Assembly: GCA_047611265.1 (NCBI GenBank)
Contig: JBLFWM010000007.1
Location: 1-64,000 of the forward strand
Direction of reading: 5' to 3'
DNA from: GCA-2698665 sp047611265
GTDB taxonomy: Bacteria > Pseudomonadota > Gammaproteobacteria > GCA-002705445 > GCA-002716945
Length of the DNA stretch: 64,000 nucleotides
Notes under the pieces: model-generated
Told to the model about the DNA's origin: nothing
Seen by the model: the letters and a program-made list of their open reading frames with translations, nothing else
Database searches by the model: none
Program-made: the position numbers and the translations under genes
Part shown: piece by piece, positions 7,769 to 16,762 of the stretch
Layout: each line of letters opens with the position of its first letter
How positions within the stretch are numbered: the stretch's first letter is position 1

Positions 7769-8130
7769 TCCGTATAAATAAGAATAGCAAAGATTCACGA
7801 TTAAGACGTGCTCGTAAGTCAAGAGCTAGGATTAGCCTATCCAGCGAATATAGATTGAGCGTTTATAGATCAGTCAAACATATATATGTGCAACTGTTAA
7901 CTTCTAATGGAAGCAAAGTGCTTACTACTATATCTACAAATCAAAAAGACCTTAAAGGAAAAATTAAATCTAATAATATTGAGTCTTCAAAAATGATTGG
8001 AAAACTGATGGCAGATTATATTAAAAAAGAGAAAATTGGAAAGATAGCGTTTGATAGATCAGGTTATAGATATCATGGAAAAATTAAAGCTTTAGCTGAT
8101 TCTATGCGTGAAAATGGAGTGAAGATATAA
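7765..8130 (+). CDS. rplR: 50S ribosomal protein L18
   Basis: L18 binds 5S rRNA together with L5 and brings it to the central protuberance. The 121-residue protein has the Arg/Lys-rich N terminus (RLRRARKSRARIS), RLSVYRSVKHIYVQL and the C-terminal AFDRSGYRYHGKIKALAD segment. It overlaps rplF by 4 nt and rpsE by one base. Confidence 0.97.
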   Translation: MIRINKNSKDSRLRRARKSRARISLSSEYRLSVYRSVKHIYVQLLTSNGSKVLTTISTNQKDLKGKIKSNNIESSKMIGKLMADYIKKEKIGKIAFDRSGYRYHGKIKALADSMRENGVKI

Positions 8131-8621
8131 TGGCATACGATGATAAAAAATCAGATTATATAGAAAAATTAGTTGCCGTAAACCGTACAGCTAAAGTTGT
8201 TAAAGGTGGTAGACAATTTAGTTTTACTGCATTAACAGTTGTCGGAGATGGTAACGGCAGAATTGGTTATGGTTATGGGAAAGCAAAGGAAGTACCAATG
8301 GCTATACAAAAAGCAATGGACAAAGCTAAAAATAGTATGGTTACTGTTGCTCTTAAAAATGGAACTTTACATCATGAAGTTACGCATTCGCATGGTGCGG
8401 CTAAAATTTTCATGAAACCAGCTGGAGAAGGTACTGGAGTAATTGCAGGTGGTGCTATGAGAGCTGTATTTGAAGCTACTGGAATCCATAATGTTTTAGC
8501 AAAGAGTATTGGTTCAACCAATCCTATCAATGTTGTCAAGGCAACGGTCAAGGGTCTAGAGTCTATGTTTTATCCTGCATATGTAGCGGCAAAACGTGGC
8601 AAAAAAACGAGTGAGTTATAA
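8130..8621 (+). CDS. rpsE: 30S ribosomal protein S5
   Basis: S5 contributes to decoding accuracy at the mRNA entry tunnel. It has the N-terminal dsRBD-like part with VKGGRQFSFTALTVVGDGNG, followed by GYGYGKAKEVPMAIQKAM and the C-terminal NPINVVKATVKGLES. At 163 residues the length is normal. Starts on the last base of rplR; rpmD follows by 2 nt. Confidence 0.98.
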   Translation: MAYDDKKSDYIEKLVAVNRTAKVVKGGRQFSFTALTVVGDGNGRIGYGYGKAKEVPMAIQKAMDKAKNSMVTVALKNGTLHHEVTHSHGAAKIFMKPAGEGTGVIAGGAMRAVFEATGIHNVLAKSIGSTNPINVVKATVKGLESMFYPAYVAAKRGKKTSEL

Positions 8622-8623
8622 TA

Positions 8624-8815
8624 ATGGCTAAACAAGATAAAAATACAGTAACAGTTAAGCAAACAAGAAGTTTGATTGGTAGCACAAAAAAACAAGTAGC
8701 ATCAATTAAAGGTTTGGGGTTAAGAAGAATTAACCATGAAGTTACACTTAAAGACACTCCGGAAATCCGAGGAATGATTAAAGTTGTAAGACACATGATA
8801 GAAATTAGTAATTAG
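8624..8815 (+). CDS. rpmD: 50S ribosomal protein L30
   Basis: L30 is a small peripheral 50S protein of the ferredoxin-like L7/L30e-type fold. The 63 residues include VKQTRSLIGSTKKQ and GLGLRRINHEV, typical of bacterial L30. It lies between rpsE and rplO as in other proteobacteria. Confidence 0.96.
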   Translation: MAKQDKNTVTVKQTRSLIGSTKKQVASIKGLGLRRINHEVTLKDTPEIRGMIKVVRHMIEISN

Positions 8816-8823
8816 TAGGTAAA

Positions 8824-9246
8824 ATGATGAGTAGTTTATTAAATGAAATAAAACCTAATAGCGATAGCAAATCTAATAGAAAAAGAGTTGGTAGAGGTGG
8901 TGGGTCAGGTACTGGGAAAACTTGTGGTAGAGGCCATAAAGGTCAGAAAGCAAGAACAGGCGGAACAATTCGTATAGGTTTTGAAGGTGGACAAATGCCC
9001 TTACAAAGAAGACTTCCAAAAGTTGGATTTTCATCTCGTGTCAATCTTCTTTCTACTGAAGTTAAATATGACCATCTAGTTAAAATTAAAGAAGATGAAG
9101 TAACAATAGAATTATTAAGAAAATATAAATTAATAAAAACGAAGATTCAAAAAGTAAAAATAATAGGACCGTGCACTATTAAAGAGAAGAAAACTTTAAA
9201 AGATATGGCGTGTACTAAATCTGTAATGGAATTCACAAAGAAGTAA
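8824..9246 (+). CDS. rplO: 50S ribosomal protein L15
   Basis: L15 is a late-assembly 50S protein. The Gly-rich N-terminal region GRGGGSGTGKTCGRGHKGQK and GFEGGQMPLQRRLPK are diagnostic; 140 residues is near the E. coli 144. An ATG pair occurs at 8824 and 8827; either may be used. The secY ATG follows 6 nt after the stop, the usual order. Confidence 0.96.
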   Translation: MMSSLLNEIKPNSDSKSNRKRVGRGGGSGTGKTCGRGHKGQKARTGGTIRIGFEGGQMPLQRRLPKVGFSSRVNLLSTEVKYDHLVKIKEDEVTIELLRKYKLIKTKIQKVKIIGPCTIKEKKTLKDMACTKSVMEFTKK

Positions 9247-9252
9247 GGAAAT

Positions 9253-10602
9253 ATGTCTAGATCAGGAAATAATATGACAGGCGGACTTGGTGGTTTGACA
9301 AAATCAGTTGAGTTAAGACAAAGAATTATCTTTGTTGTGCTTGCTTTAATGGTATTTAGACTAGGAAGTTTTATTACATTGCCTGGAATTGACCCTTCTG
9401 TTATGAAATTTTTGTTTGAACAACAAAGAGGCAGTATCTTAGATATGTTCAACATGTTTTCTGGTGGCTCGCTATCCAGAATGTCACTATTTGCGCTAGG
9501 AGTAATGCCATATATCTCAGCATCAATTATTATCCAGATGATGACGCATGTTTATGCGCCACTAGTACAGTTGAGAAAAGAAGGAGAAAGAGGAAGAAAA
9601 AAAATTACAAAATATACTAGATACTTTACTTTAGTACTTGCAATTATGCAGTCTTTTGGGGTTTCATCTGCTCTTCAAAATCAAAATACGGGCAGCACTA
9701 TATTGGTTCTTGATCCAGGTTTCACTTTCGTTGGTATAGCCGTTATAACCTTAGTTACTGGGACAATGTTCCTTGTGTGGTTAGGAGAACAAATTACGGA
9801 AAGAGGAATTGGTAATGGTATATCAATACTTATATTTGCTGGTATAGTTGCTGGTCTACCATCAGCTATTGGTAATACGATCGAATTAGCAAGAAATGGA
9901 GAGTTACAAGGTTTTACGGTAATACTTATATTTTTATTAGTACTCTTGATTACCGCTGTTGTGATATATGTTGAACGTGGACAAAGAAAAATTCCAATAA
10001 ATTATGCAAGAAAAATGCAAGGCAGAAAAATGTATGCTGCACAAAGTTCACATTTACCGTTGAAGATTAATATGGCTGGAGTCATACCACCAATTTTTGC
10101 TTCAGCAATAATATTATTTCCGGCAACCATTGCGAGTTGGGGCGGAATAGGTAACGAAGGAGGTATAGTGCAGACTATTGCCTTATCATTATCTCCAGGA
10201 CAGCCACTATATATATTACTTTATTCATTCGCAATTATATTCTTTTGTTATTTTTATACAGCACTTGTCTTTAATGCTAGAGAGACTGCCGATAATCTTA
10301 AAAAAACAGGCGCTTTCATCCCAGGCATTAGACCAGGCGAACAAACAGCACAATATATTGATGATATAACTACTAAATTAACGACTATTGGAGCTATATA
10401 TATAACCACAGTTTGCCTGTTACCAGAGTTTCTAATTTTATATTTTAATGTGCCGTTTTATTTTGGTGGAACATCGCTGTTAATCGTAGTAATAGTTGTG
10501 ATGGATTTGATGGCTCAAATACAATCCCACTTATTATCACATCAATATGAAGGAATGATGAAAAAGGCTAACTTAAAAGGTATTGGCGGAGGAATGAGGT
10601 AA
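9253..10602 (+). CDS. secY: Protein translocase channel subunit SecY
   Basis: SecY is the membrane-embedded pore of the SecYEG translocon. The 449-residue protein has ten predicted hydrophobic segments, the N-terminal LRQRIIFVVLALMVFRLGSF-like first helix, the plug region after it, and the conserved GIGNGISILIFAGI and ERGQRKIPINYARK segments. The last cytosolic loop before TM9-10 reads GAFIPGIRPGEQT, a SecY hallmark. It lies at the end of the spc-type segment before rpmJ. Confidence 0.98.
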   Translation: MSRSGNNMTGGLGGLTKSVELRQRIIFVVLALMVFRLGSFITLPGIDPSVMKFLFEQQRGSILDMFNMFSGGSLSRMSLFALGVMPYISASIIIQMMTHVYAPLVQLRKEGERGRKKITKYTRYFTLVLAIMQSFGVSSALQNQNTGSTILVLDPGFTFVGIAVITLVTGTMFLVWLGEQITERGIGNGISILIFAGIVAGLPSAIGNTIELARNGELQGFTVILIFLLVLLITAVVIYVERGQRKIPINYARKMQGRKMYAAQSSHLPLKINMAGVIPPIFASAIILFPATIASWGGIGNEGGIVQTIALSLSPGQPLYILLYSFAIIFFCYFYTALVFNARETADNLKKTGAFIPGIRPGEQTAQYIDDITTKLTTIGAIYITTVCLLPEFLILYFNVPFYFGGTSLLIVVIVVMDLMAQIQSHLLSHQYEGMMKKANLKGIGGGMR

Positions 10603-10604
10603 AA

Positions 10605-10718
10605 ATGAAAGTAAGAGCATCTGTAAAGAAATTATGTAGGAATTGTCGCGTAATTAGAAGGAAGAGGGTTGTCAGAATTATCTGCAAGGATCCAAGGCAT
10701 AAGCAAAGACAAGGTTAA
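10605..10718 (+). CDS. rpmJ: 50S ribosomal protein L36 (zinc-ribbon form)
   Basis: A 37-residue protein starting MKVRASVKKLCRNCRVIRR, immediately after secY. It has the Cys11, Cys14, Cys27 and His32 set of the zinc-binding form of L36 and ends RHKQRQG. L36 is the smallest 50S protein and helps organise 23S rRNA. Location between secY and rpsM is canonical for Gammaproteobacteria. Confidence 0.97.
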   Translation: MKVRASVKKLCRNCRVIRRKRVVRIICKDPRHKQRQG

Positions 10719-10772
10719 AATAGGTTGTATTAAACACAAATGAAATATAAAATCATCGTTCGAGAGAAATAA

Positions 10773-11132
10773 ATGGCTAGAATCGCAGGAATAAATTTAC
10801 CAAACGGAAAGCATATATGGATTGCTTTGACCTCTATTTATGGAATAGGGTCAACTAGAGCAAATAAGATTTGTGCAGACTCCGGTGTTAACAGGAATAA
10901 GAAGGTACATGAGCTAGATGATAATGATCTAGAAATCTTAAGAAATCATGTTGAAAAGTATCAGCTTGAGGGTGACTTAAGAAGAGAAACTTCGATAAAT
11001 ATAAAACGTCTTATGGACATTGGTTCATATAGAGGAATTAGACACCGCAAAGGATTACCTTTACGTGGACAGAAAACAAAAAATAATAGCAGAACTAGAA
11101 AAGGACCAAGAAAACTTATAAAGGCTAAATAA
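10773..11132 (+). CDS. rpsM: 30S ribosomal protein S13
   Basis: S13 is a 30S head protein that forms bridges to the 50S subunit and contacts P-site tRNA. Key segments are MARIAGINLPN, ALTSIYGIG and YRGIRHRKGLPLRGQKT; length is 119 residues. The preceding 54-bp gap is the widest in the 3' half of the ribosomal block, the place where the alpha-operon leader (S4 target) lies in E. coli. No clear pseudoknot could be verified by eye. Confidence 0.97.
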   Translation: MARIAGINLPNGKHIWIALTSIYGIGSTRANKICADSGVNRNKKVHELDDNDLEILRNHVEKYQLEGDLRRETSINIKRLMDIGSYRGIRHRKGLPLRGQKTKNNSRTRKGPRKLIKAK

Positions 11133-11133
11133 T

Positions 11134-11523
11134 ATGGTAACTACTACTAAACCAAAGAAGAAAAAAGAAAAGAGAGTTGTTAACGAAGGAGTGGCACACA
11201 TATATGCTTCTTTTAATAATACAATTATCACAATAACGGATAAGCAGGGCAATACATTGTCATGGGCAACATCTGGTGGTTCTGGTTTCAGAGGTTCAAG
11301 AAAAAGTACTCCATTTGCAGCTCAAATAGCTGCAGAAAAAGCTGGAATAAAAGCTGCGGAGTTTGGAGTAAAAAGCTTAGAAGTTCTAGTTAAAGGTCCT
11401 GGCCCAGGAAGAGATTCTGCGGTTAGAGCTTTAAATAGTTCTGGATATAAAATTACGAATATTACAGATATAACGCCTCTTCCACATAATGGATGTAGAC
11501 CACCTAAAAAGAGGAGAGTATAA
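11134..11523 (+). CDS. rpsK: 30S ribosomal protein S11
   Basis: S11 is a platform protein near the mRNA exit channel. The conserved AHIYASFNNTIITITD, the Gly-rich SGGSGFRGSRKSTP and the C-terminal DITPLPHNGCRPPKKRRV are all present, with 129 residues as in E. coli. It follows rpsM by one base and precedes rpsD. Confidence 0.98.
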   Translation: MVTTTKPKKKKEKRVVNEGVAHIYASFNNTIITITDKQGNTLSWATSGGSGFRGSRKSTPFAAQIAAEKAGIKAAEFGVKSLEVLVKGPGPGRDSAVRALNSSGYKITNITDITPLPHNGCRPPKKRRV

Positions 11524-11529
11524 AAAATT

Positions 11530-12153
11530 ATGGCTAAATTTACTGGATCTAAATGCAAGTTAATGAGAAGGGAAGGGACTGATTTATTTTTGAAATCAGG
11601 GTCAAGAGCTTTAGAAACAAAATGTAATCTTGAAAAGAAGCCTGGGCAAAAGGCTGATGCAAGGAGACCTAAAACTTCTGATTATTCTCTACAGTTGAGA
11701 GAGAAGCAGAAAGTTAAGAGAATTTATGGTGTGCTAGAAAAACAATTTAGAAATTACTATAAAAAAGCTGCTAGTAAAAAAGGTTCTACGGGAGAAAACT
11801 TGCTTAATATGTTGGAGTCAAGACTGGATAATGTTGTGTACAGATTAGGCTTTGGCTCGACAAGAGCAGAATCAAGACAGCTAGTGAATCATAAGAATAT
11901 TCAAGTTAATGATTCAATAGTGAACATCGCTTCATATCAGCTTAACCCGAAAGACAAGGTTTCTGTTAGGAATAATAAGAAAGATCAACTACGAATTAAA
12001 TCAGCTATGAGTCTTGCAGAGACTCGAGGATTTAATGATTGGGTTGAGGTAGATACAAAAAATCTCAAAGGCACATTTATAAGAATACCAGAACGTAAAG
12101 AATTACCTTCTGAAATAAATGAATCGTTAATTGTTGAATTATACTCAAAATAG
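11530..12153 (+). CDS. rpsD: 30S ribosomal protein S4
   Basis: S4 nucleates 30S assembly and, in E. coli, represses the alpha operon. The 207-residue protein has the N-terminal KCKLMRREGTDL part with no full zinc-binding Cys set, and an S4 RNA-binding domain (residues about 95-155: LESRLDNVVYRLGF, RQLVNHKNIQVND). Position between rpsK and rpoA is canonical. Confidence 0.97.
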   Translation: MAKFTGSKCKLMRREGTDLFLKSGSRALETKCNLEKKPGQKADARRPKTSDYSLQLREKQKVKRIYGVLEKQFRNYYKKAASKKGSTGENLLNMLESRLDNVVYRLGFGSTRAESRQLVNHKNIQVNDSIVNIASYQLNPKDKVSVRNNKKDQLRIKSAMSLAETRGFNDWVEVDTKNLKGTFIRIPERKELPSEINESLIVELYSK

Positions 12154-12160
12154 GTGATAC

Positions 12161-13147
12161 ATGAATAATAATGACTTTCTAAAACCAAAATTAGTAGACA
12201 TAGAGATGTTAAATCCGTCTCATGCAAAGATAACCATAGAGCCGCTAGAAAGAGGCTTTGGTCATACGCTGGGTAATGCTCTCAGAAGAGTCCTGTTATC
12301 ATCATTGCCGGGTAGCGCAGTAACAGAGGTTTCTATTGAGAATATACTACATGAATACAGCACAATAGAGGGAGTCCAAGAGGATGTTCTAGAAATATTA
12401 CTAAATATTAAAAAACTTGCCTTAGTATTGCATGAAAAAGATACTCTAGAGGTTACTTTAAAGAAAAAAGGAAAGGGTCCAGTTTTAGCATCTGATATTA
12501 CAGCAAGCGCAGATTTAGAAATTAAAAATCCAGATTTTGTTATAGCTAATATTACTAATAATAAAACTGAGATTATTATACATATGACAATTTCAAAAGG
12601 CAGAGGATATCTAGCTGCACAAAAGAGAAAATTTAATGAATTAGAAGATCTTGGCATAGGAAAAATGCAATTGGATGCTTCATTTAGCCCCGTAGTTCAA
12701 GTTACTTATAATGTTGACACTGCAAGGGTCAAACAAAGAACAGACTTAGATAAACTCATAATAGATTTAAAAACTAATGCAACAATTGAGCCAGAAGATG
12801 CCATTAGACAAGCAGGCTCAATTTTAAGAGACCAATTGTCAGTATTTACAGTTTTAGAAGTCAAAGAGGAAGCTGTTGAAGACTTAGATACTCCTCAGAT
12901 TGACCCTGTATTACTAAGACCTGTTGATGATTTAGAGTTAACGGTTAGATCTGCAAATTGTTTAAAAGCAGAGAATATTTATTATATAGGTGATTTAGTA
13001 CAAAGAAGTGAAAATGAATTATTAAAAACTCCTAATTTAGGAAAAAAATCACTTACAGAAATTAAAGATGTTTTAGCTACACATAGTTTGTCGCTTGGCA
13101 TTAAACTAGAAGATTGGCCACCAAAAAGTATGGAAAAAAGAATATGA
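12161..13147 (+). CDS. rpoA: RNA polymerase alpha subunit
   Basis: RpoA dimerises to start RNA polymerase assembly and its C-terminal domain binds UP elements and activators. The 328-residue protein has the N-terminal domain with GFGHTLGNALRRVLLSS (about residues 32-48) and the C-terminal domain from about 245, including LTVRSANCLKAENI, in which the DNA-binding Arg and Asn are conserved, and TPNLGKKSLTEIKD. The stop overlaps rplQ by 4 nt. Confidence 0.98.
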   Translation: MNNNDFLKPKLVDIEMLNPSHAKITIEPLERGFGHTLGNALRRVLLSSLPGSAVTEVSIENILHEYSTIEGVQEDVLEILLNIKKLALVLHEKDTLEVTLKKKGKGPVLASDITASADLEIKNPDFVIANITNNKTEIIIHMTISKGRGYLAAQKRKFNELEDLGIGKMQLDASFSPVVQVTYNVDTARVKQRTDLDKLIIDLKTNATIEPEDAIRQAGSILRDQLSVFTVLEVKEEAVEDLDTPQIDPVLLRPVDDLELTVRSANCLKAENIYYIGDLVQRSENELLKTPNLGKKSLTEIKDVLATHSLSLGIKLEDWPPKSMEKRI

Positions 13148-13515
13148 GACATAGAAAAAGCGGTAGACAGTTAAATAGAAATGCTTCGCATAGAAAAGCT
13201 ATGTTTAAAAATATGTGTTTATCATTATTTGAATTCGAGAAAATTGAAACTTCAGTGCCTAAAGCTAAAGAGCTTAGAAGGTTTGCTGAGCCGTTAATAA
13301 CACTTGCTAAAACTGATTCATTAATTAGGCGTAGATTAGCATATTCAAAAATTAGAAGTAAAAAATTGGTTAAAAAGCTATTTGAGGATTTAGGTCCTAG
13401 ATTTAAAAATCGTCCAGGTGGCTACTTAAGGATTCTTAAGTCTGGTTACACTCTTGGCGATGCATCTCCGCAAGCATATGTTGAGTTAACTGAAAAGTCA
13501 GCTTCTAGCAATTAA
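13144..13515 (+). CDS. rplQ: 50S ribosomal protein L17
   Basis: L17 is a 50S protein near the tunnel exit. The ATG at 13144 overlaps the rpoA stop (ATGA) and gives MRHRKSGRQLNRNASHRKAM with 123 residues. Longer frames upstream lie within rpoA and were discarded. It is the last gene of the block. Its 3' end overlaps the convergent uvrA coding region by 11 nt, so there is no intergenic room for a conventional terminator. Confidence 0.97.
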   Translation: MRHRKSGRQLNRNASHRKAMFKNMCLSLFEFEKIETSVPKAKELRRFAEPLITLAKTDSLIRRRLAYSKIRSKKLVKKLFEDLGPRFKNRPGGYLRILKSGYTLGDASPQAYVELTEKSASSN

Positions 13516-16360
13516 GTTTATCTTTTAAAAATTTTCCAGTATAAGATTTTTTATTTTTTGCGACAAATTCTGGCGTGCCTTCTGAAACAATATGTCCGCC
13601 ACCGATGCCACCCTCTGGACCAAGGTCAATTATCCAGTCAGCGGTTTTAATAACTTCCAAGTTATGCTCAATTATTATTAATGTATTACCGCGCTCTTTA
13701 AGTTTATTTAAAACCTTTAGTAATTTTGATACATCATGAAAATGTAATCCGGTTGTGGGTTCATCTAATAGATAAAGAGTTTGCCCCGTATCTCTTTTAA
13801 TTAATTCTTTAGCTAGCTTTATTCTTTGCGCTTCACCACCTGAGAGAGTAGTGGCATTTTGTCCAAGGCTTATATATGAAAGTCCGACCTCATTAATAAT
13901 TTCTAATTTTCTACTTATAACTGGTATATTTTCAAAAAATTCTAAAGCTTCATAAACTGTAAAATTTAAAATATCACTTATATTTTTTGTTTTAAATAAA
14001 ATCTCTAGAGTTTCAGGATTATATCTTTTACCATTACATTTATCGCATTTAACGTATACATCAGATAAAAAGTGCATCTCTACCTTTATGACACCGTCTC
14101 CCTCGCACGTTTCGCATCTTCCGCCTTTGACATTAAAACTAAATCTTCCAGCTTTATAACCTCTTGATCGTGCCTCTTGTGTTTGTGTAAGTAATTCTCT
14201 TATATGTGTAAATATACCTGTATATGTTGCTGGATTAGATCTAGGGGTTCTTCCTATAGGGCTTTGATCAATTTCTATTATTTTATCTATGTGTTCCAAG
14301 CCATCAACTTTGTCGCAGCCTGTTTGAGAATTATCTTTTTCTAAAAAACTATTGTATACATAATTAAATAAAACATTATTTATTAAACTTGATTTACCAG
14401 AACCAGAGACACCAGTTATACATGTCATAAGACCTATAGGGATATTAACTGTTAAATTTTTAAGATTATTGGTTACTGCATTATGGATAGATAATACTTT
14501 CTTAGGATTTATTTTTAATCTATTTTTTGGAACATCTATTTTTTTCTTACCTGATAAATATTGCCCTGTATATGAATTTTTTATCTTCTTTATACCCTCG
14601 GGTTTTCCAGCATAAACAATCTCCCCTCCTAGGTCACCAGCACCTGGGCCAACATCAACAATATAATCTGAGGCCAGAATTGTATCTTCATCATGTTCTA
14701 CAACGATTACAGTATTTCCTAACTCCCTTAAATGAGTTAGTGTTTGGAGCAATTTATCATTATCTTTCTGGTGTAAACCAATTGATGGTTCATCAAGTAT
14801 ATACATTACCCCTACAAGACCAGACCCAATCTGGCTTGCTAATCTTATTCTTTGGGCTTCACCCCCAGAGAGTGTTTCAGCACTTCTATCTAAAGACAAA
14901 TAATTTAGACCAACATTAACAAGGAAACCAAGTCTACTGGTAATTTCAGCAACAATTTTGATAGATATTTCTTTCTTCATCCCTTTTAGTTTTAAGTTAC
15001 TAAAAAAGTTAAAGCACTCCTCTGTTGTAAATGCAGTTATATCACTAATAGCTTTATTTGATATGAATATATTCCTACTTTTCTCATTAAGCCTTGTGTT
15101 TCCACACTCGCTACATTTATTAGTGCTTAAATATTTCGATAATCTTTCTCTAGTTGAATATGAACCCGTCTCATATTGTTTTTCATATTTTTTAACAATT
15201 CCATCCCATATCTCTTCTTTAACAATAAAATCGCTTTGATCTCTTTTACGATAACCTCTCACATATTTCATTTTAATAACTTCTTTATTACTTCCATGAA
15301 ATAAAATATTTTTAAAACTATCTGGTAACTTTCTATACTCTGCGTTCAAATTAATTTTATAATGATCAGATAAGCTTTTTAGCAGTAGATGATAATAAGC
15401 ACTTTTATTATCCCATCCATATATTGCTCCATTAGCTAAACTTAACTCTTGATTAACTATAATTTTATGAGGATCAAAGTATTCTCTGACCCCTAAACCA
15501 TCACACGCCACACACGCCCCAGCCGGACTATTAAATGAAAATAATTTAGGTTCTAACTCACTAATTGAGTAACCACAATGTGGGCAAGAATATTTGGTTG
15601 AAAAAATATCTTGTACCTGGTCTTCACCCATATTTAGGATATAAACTATTCCATTTGAAATATTTGATGCAGTTTCTAAAGATTCAGTTATTCGTAATTT
15701 ATTATCATTATTTACATTTAGCCTATCTACTACTAATTCAATATCATTTTTTTTCTTAGGATCAATTAAATGTTGAAGAAGATGTTTTGATATGTCTGAA
15801 ATTTCTACAATTTCATTATTTACCCGTACTCGCCTATACCCTTGTTGAGCAAAAGATTGAATTAACTTTACATGTTCCCCTTTTTGTTTTTTCACTATAG
15901 GAGCAAGTACAGCAATATTTTTTTCATGGTATTCAGATAAGACTTTGGTGGTCATATCTGAAAGAGACATAGCTGCTAATTCATTTGAGTGTTCAGGGCA
16001 TCTTGGAGTTCCTACTCTGGCATAAAGAAGCCTAAGATAATCATATATTTCTGTTACAGTCCCCACTGTTGATCTTGGGTTATGAGATGACGATTTTTGT
16101 TCAATTGATATAGCTGGGGACAAACCCTCTATAACATCAACATCAGGTTTATCCATTATTGATAAGAATTGTCTGGCATAAGAGGACAAAGATTCCATAT
16201 AACGTCTTTGACCTTCAGCAAATATTGTGTCAAATGCAAGTGAGGATTTTCCAGAACCTGACAAACCTGTAATTGTAACAAGCTTGTTTCTAGGTATCTC
16301 TACATTTATATTTTTTAGATTATGGGTTCGGGCACCCTTGACAAAAATATTCTTTTTCAT
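13505..16360 (-). CDS. uvrA: Excinuclease ABC subunit A
   Basis: UvrA is the damage-sensing ATPase of nucleotide excision repair; it loads UvrB on lesions. The 951-residue protein has two ABC ATPase modules: Walker A GLSGSGKSS with Lys38, two LSGGEAQRI signatures, and Walker B segments YILDEPSIGLHQ and YLLDEPTTGLHF. Zinc modules CPHCGYS...CVACDG and CETCEGDG...CDKCNGK are intact. Length is close to E. coli (940). It is divergent from the ssb region, as in many Gammaproteobacteria. I saw no SOS-type CTGT-N8-ACAG operator upstream. The 3' end overlaps rplQ. Confidence 0.98.
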   Translation of the reverse strand: MKKNIFVKGARTHNLKNINVEIPRNKLVTITGLSGSGKSSLAFDTIFAEGQRRYMESLSSYARQFLSIMDKPDVDVIEGLSPAISIEQKSSSHNPRSTVGTVTEIYDYLRLLYARVGTPRCPEHSNELAAMSLSDMTTKVLSEYHEKNIAVLAPIVKKQKGEHVKLIQSFAQQGYRRVRVNNEIVEISDISKHLLQHLIDPKKKNDIELVVDRLNVNNDNKLRITESLETASNISNGIVYILNMGEDQVQDIFSTKYSCPHCGYSISELEPKLFSFNSPAGACVACDGLGVREYFDPHKIIVNQELSLANGAIYGWDNKSAYYHLLLKSLSDHYKINLNAEYRKLPDSFKNILFHGSNKEVIKMKYVRGYRKRDQSDFIVKEEIWDGIVKKYEKQYETGSYSTRERLSKYLSTNKCSECGNTRLNEKSRNIFISNKAISDITAFTTEECFNFFSNLKLKGMKKEISIKIVAEITSRLGFLVNVGLNYLSLDRSAETLSGGEAQRIRLASQIGSGLVGVMYILDEPSIGLHQKDNDKLLQTLTHLRELGNTVIVVEHDEDTILASDYIVDVGPGAGDLGGEIVYAGKPEGIKKIKNSYTGQYLSGKKKIDVPKNRLKINPKKVLSIHNAVTNNLKNLTVNIPIGLMTCITGVSGSGKSSLINNVLFNYVYNSFLEKDNSQTGCDKVDGLEHIDKIIEIDQSPIGRTPRSNPATYTGIFTHIRELLTQTQEARSRGYKAGRFSFNVKGGRCETCEGDGVIKVEMHFLSDVYVKCDKCNGKRYNPETLEILFKTKNISDILNFTVYEALEFFENIPVISRKLEIINEVGLSYISLGQNATTLSGGEAQRIKLAKELIKRDTGQTLYLLDEPTTGLHFHDVSKLLKVLNKLKERGNTLIIIEHNLEVIKTADWIIDLGPEGGIGGGHIVSEGTPEFVAKNKKSYTGKFLKDKLNC

Positions 16361-16417
16361 GCTAGAGAAATGATATCATCAAACGCTACTAATTAAATCA
16401 TTTACCTAGGAGAAAGT

Positions 16418-16639
16418 ATGAATATCACATTAATGAAATGGTTTAGCAGCTTATGTATTCTCACAGGAGTTTTTTGTACAAATCTTAATATATATCCCTT
16501 TAATATATACTTTCAGTCAGTAGGAGCTTTAAGTTGGATTATCTTAAGTTACTCAATCAAAGATAGGTCTATGATGCTTAATTTCCTACCACAAATCCCT
16601 CTTTTTGCTATTGGGTACTACATGCTCATAATAAGTTGA
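16418..16639 (+). CDS. Small two-helix membrane protein of unknown function
   Basis: A 73-residue frame with a good Shine-Dalgarno (AGGAGA just before the ATG). Two hydrophobic stretches, about residues 8-45 (with a polar NLNIYPFN turn) and 55-73, suggest a small inner-membrane protein. It is divergent from uvrA and followed by ssb on the same strand after 123 bp. I do not recognise a named family with certainty. The RBS and strand context support it being real. Confidence 0.7.
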   Translation: MNITLMKWFSSLCILTGVFCTNLNIYPFNIYFQSVGALSWIILSYSIKDRSMMLNFLPQIPLFAIGYYMLIIS

Positions 16640-16681
16640 AATACATTCTAGAACGGGTAAATAATGTATAAAACCCAATCT

Positions 16682-16710
16682 TTGAGTGGAATTATTCCTA
16701 TTCGTAAGAT
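16682..16710 (+). promoter_or_regulatory. Candidate sigma70 promoter for ssb
   Basis: TTGAGT (16682-16687), a 17-bp spacer and TAAGAT (16705-16710) give a reasonable sigma70 match (4/6 each) about 50 bp before the ssb ATG. No LexA-like operator was seen. AT-rich sequence makes chance matches likely. Confidence 0.4.
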
Positions 16711-16762
16711 AATATTTAAGTTATAGTTAAATCCATATAGAGAATCATACAGAAGAGAGTTT

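Noticed and set aside
10719..10772. S4-binding pseudoknot before rpsM
   Set aside because: The 54-bp gap is where it occurs in E. coli, but no convincing pairing could be verified by eye.
16361..16762. LexA operator between uvrA and ssb
   Set aside because: No CTGT-N8-ACAG motif was found, so SOS control is not supported here.
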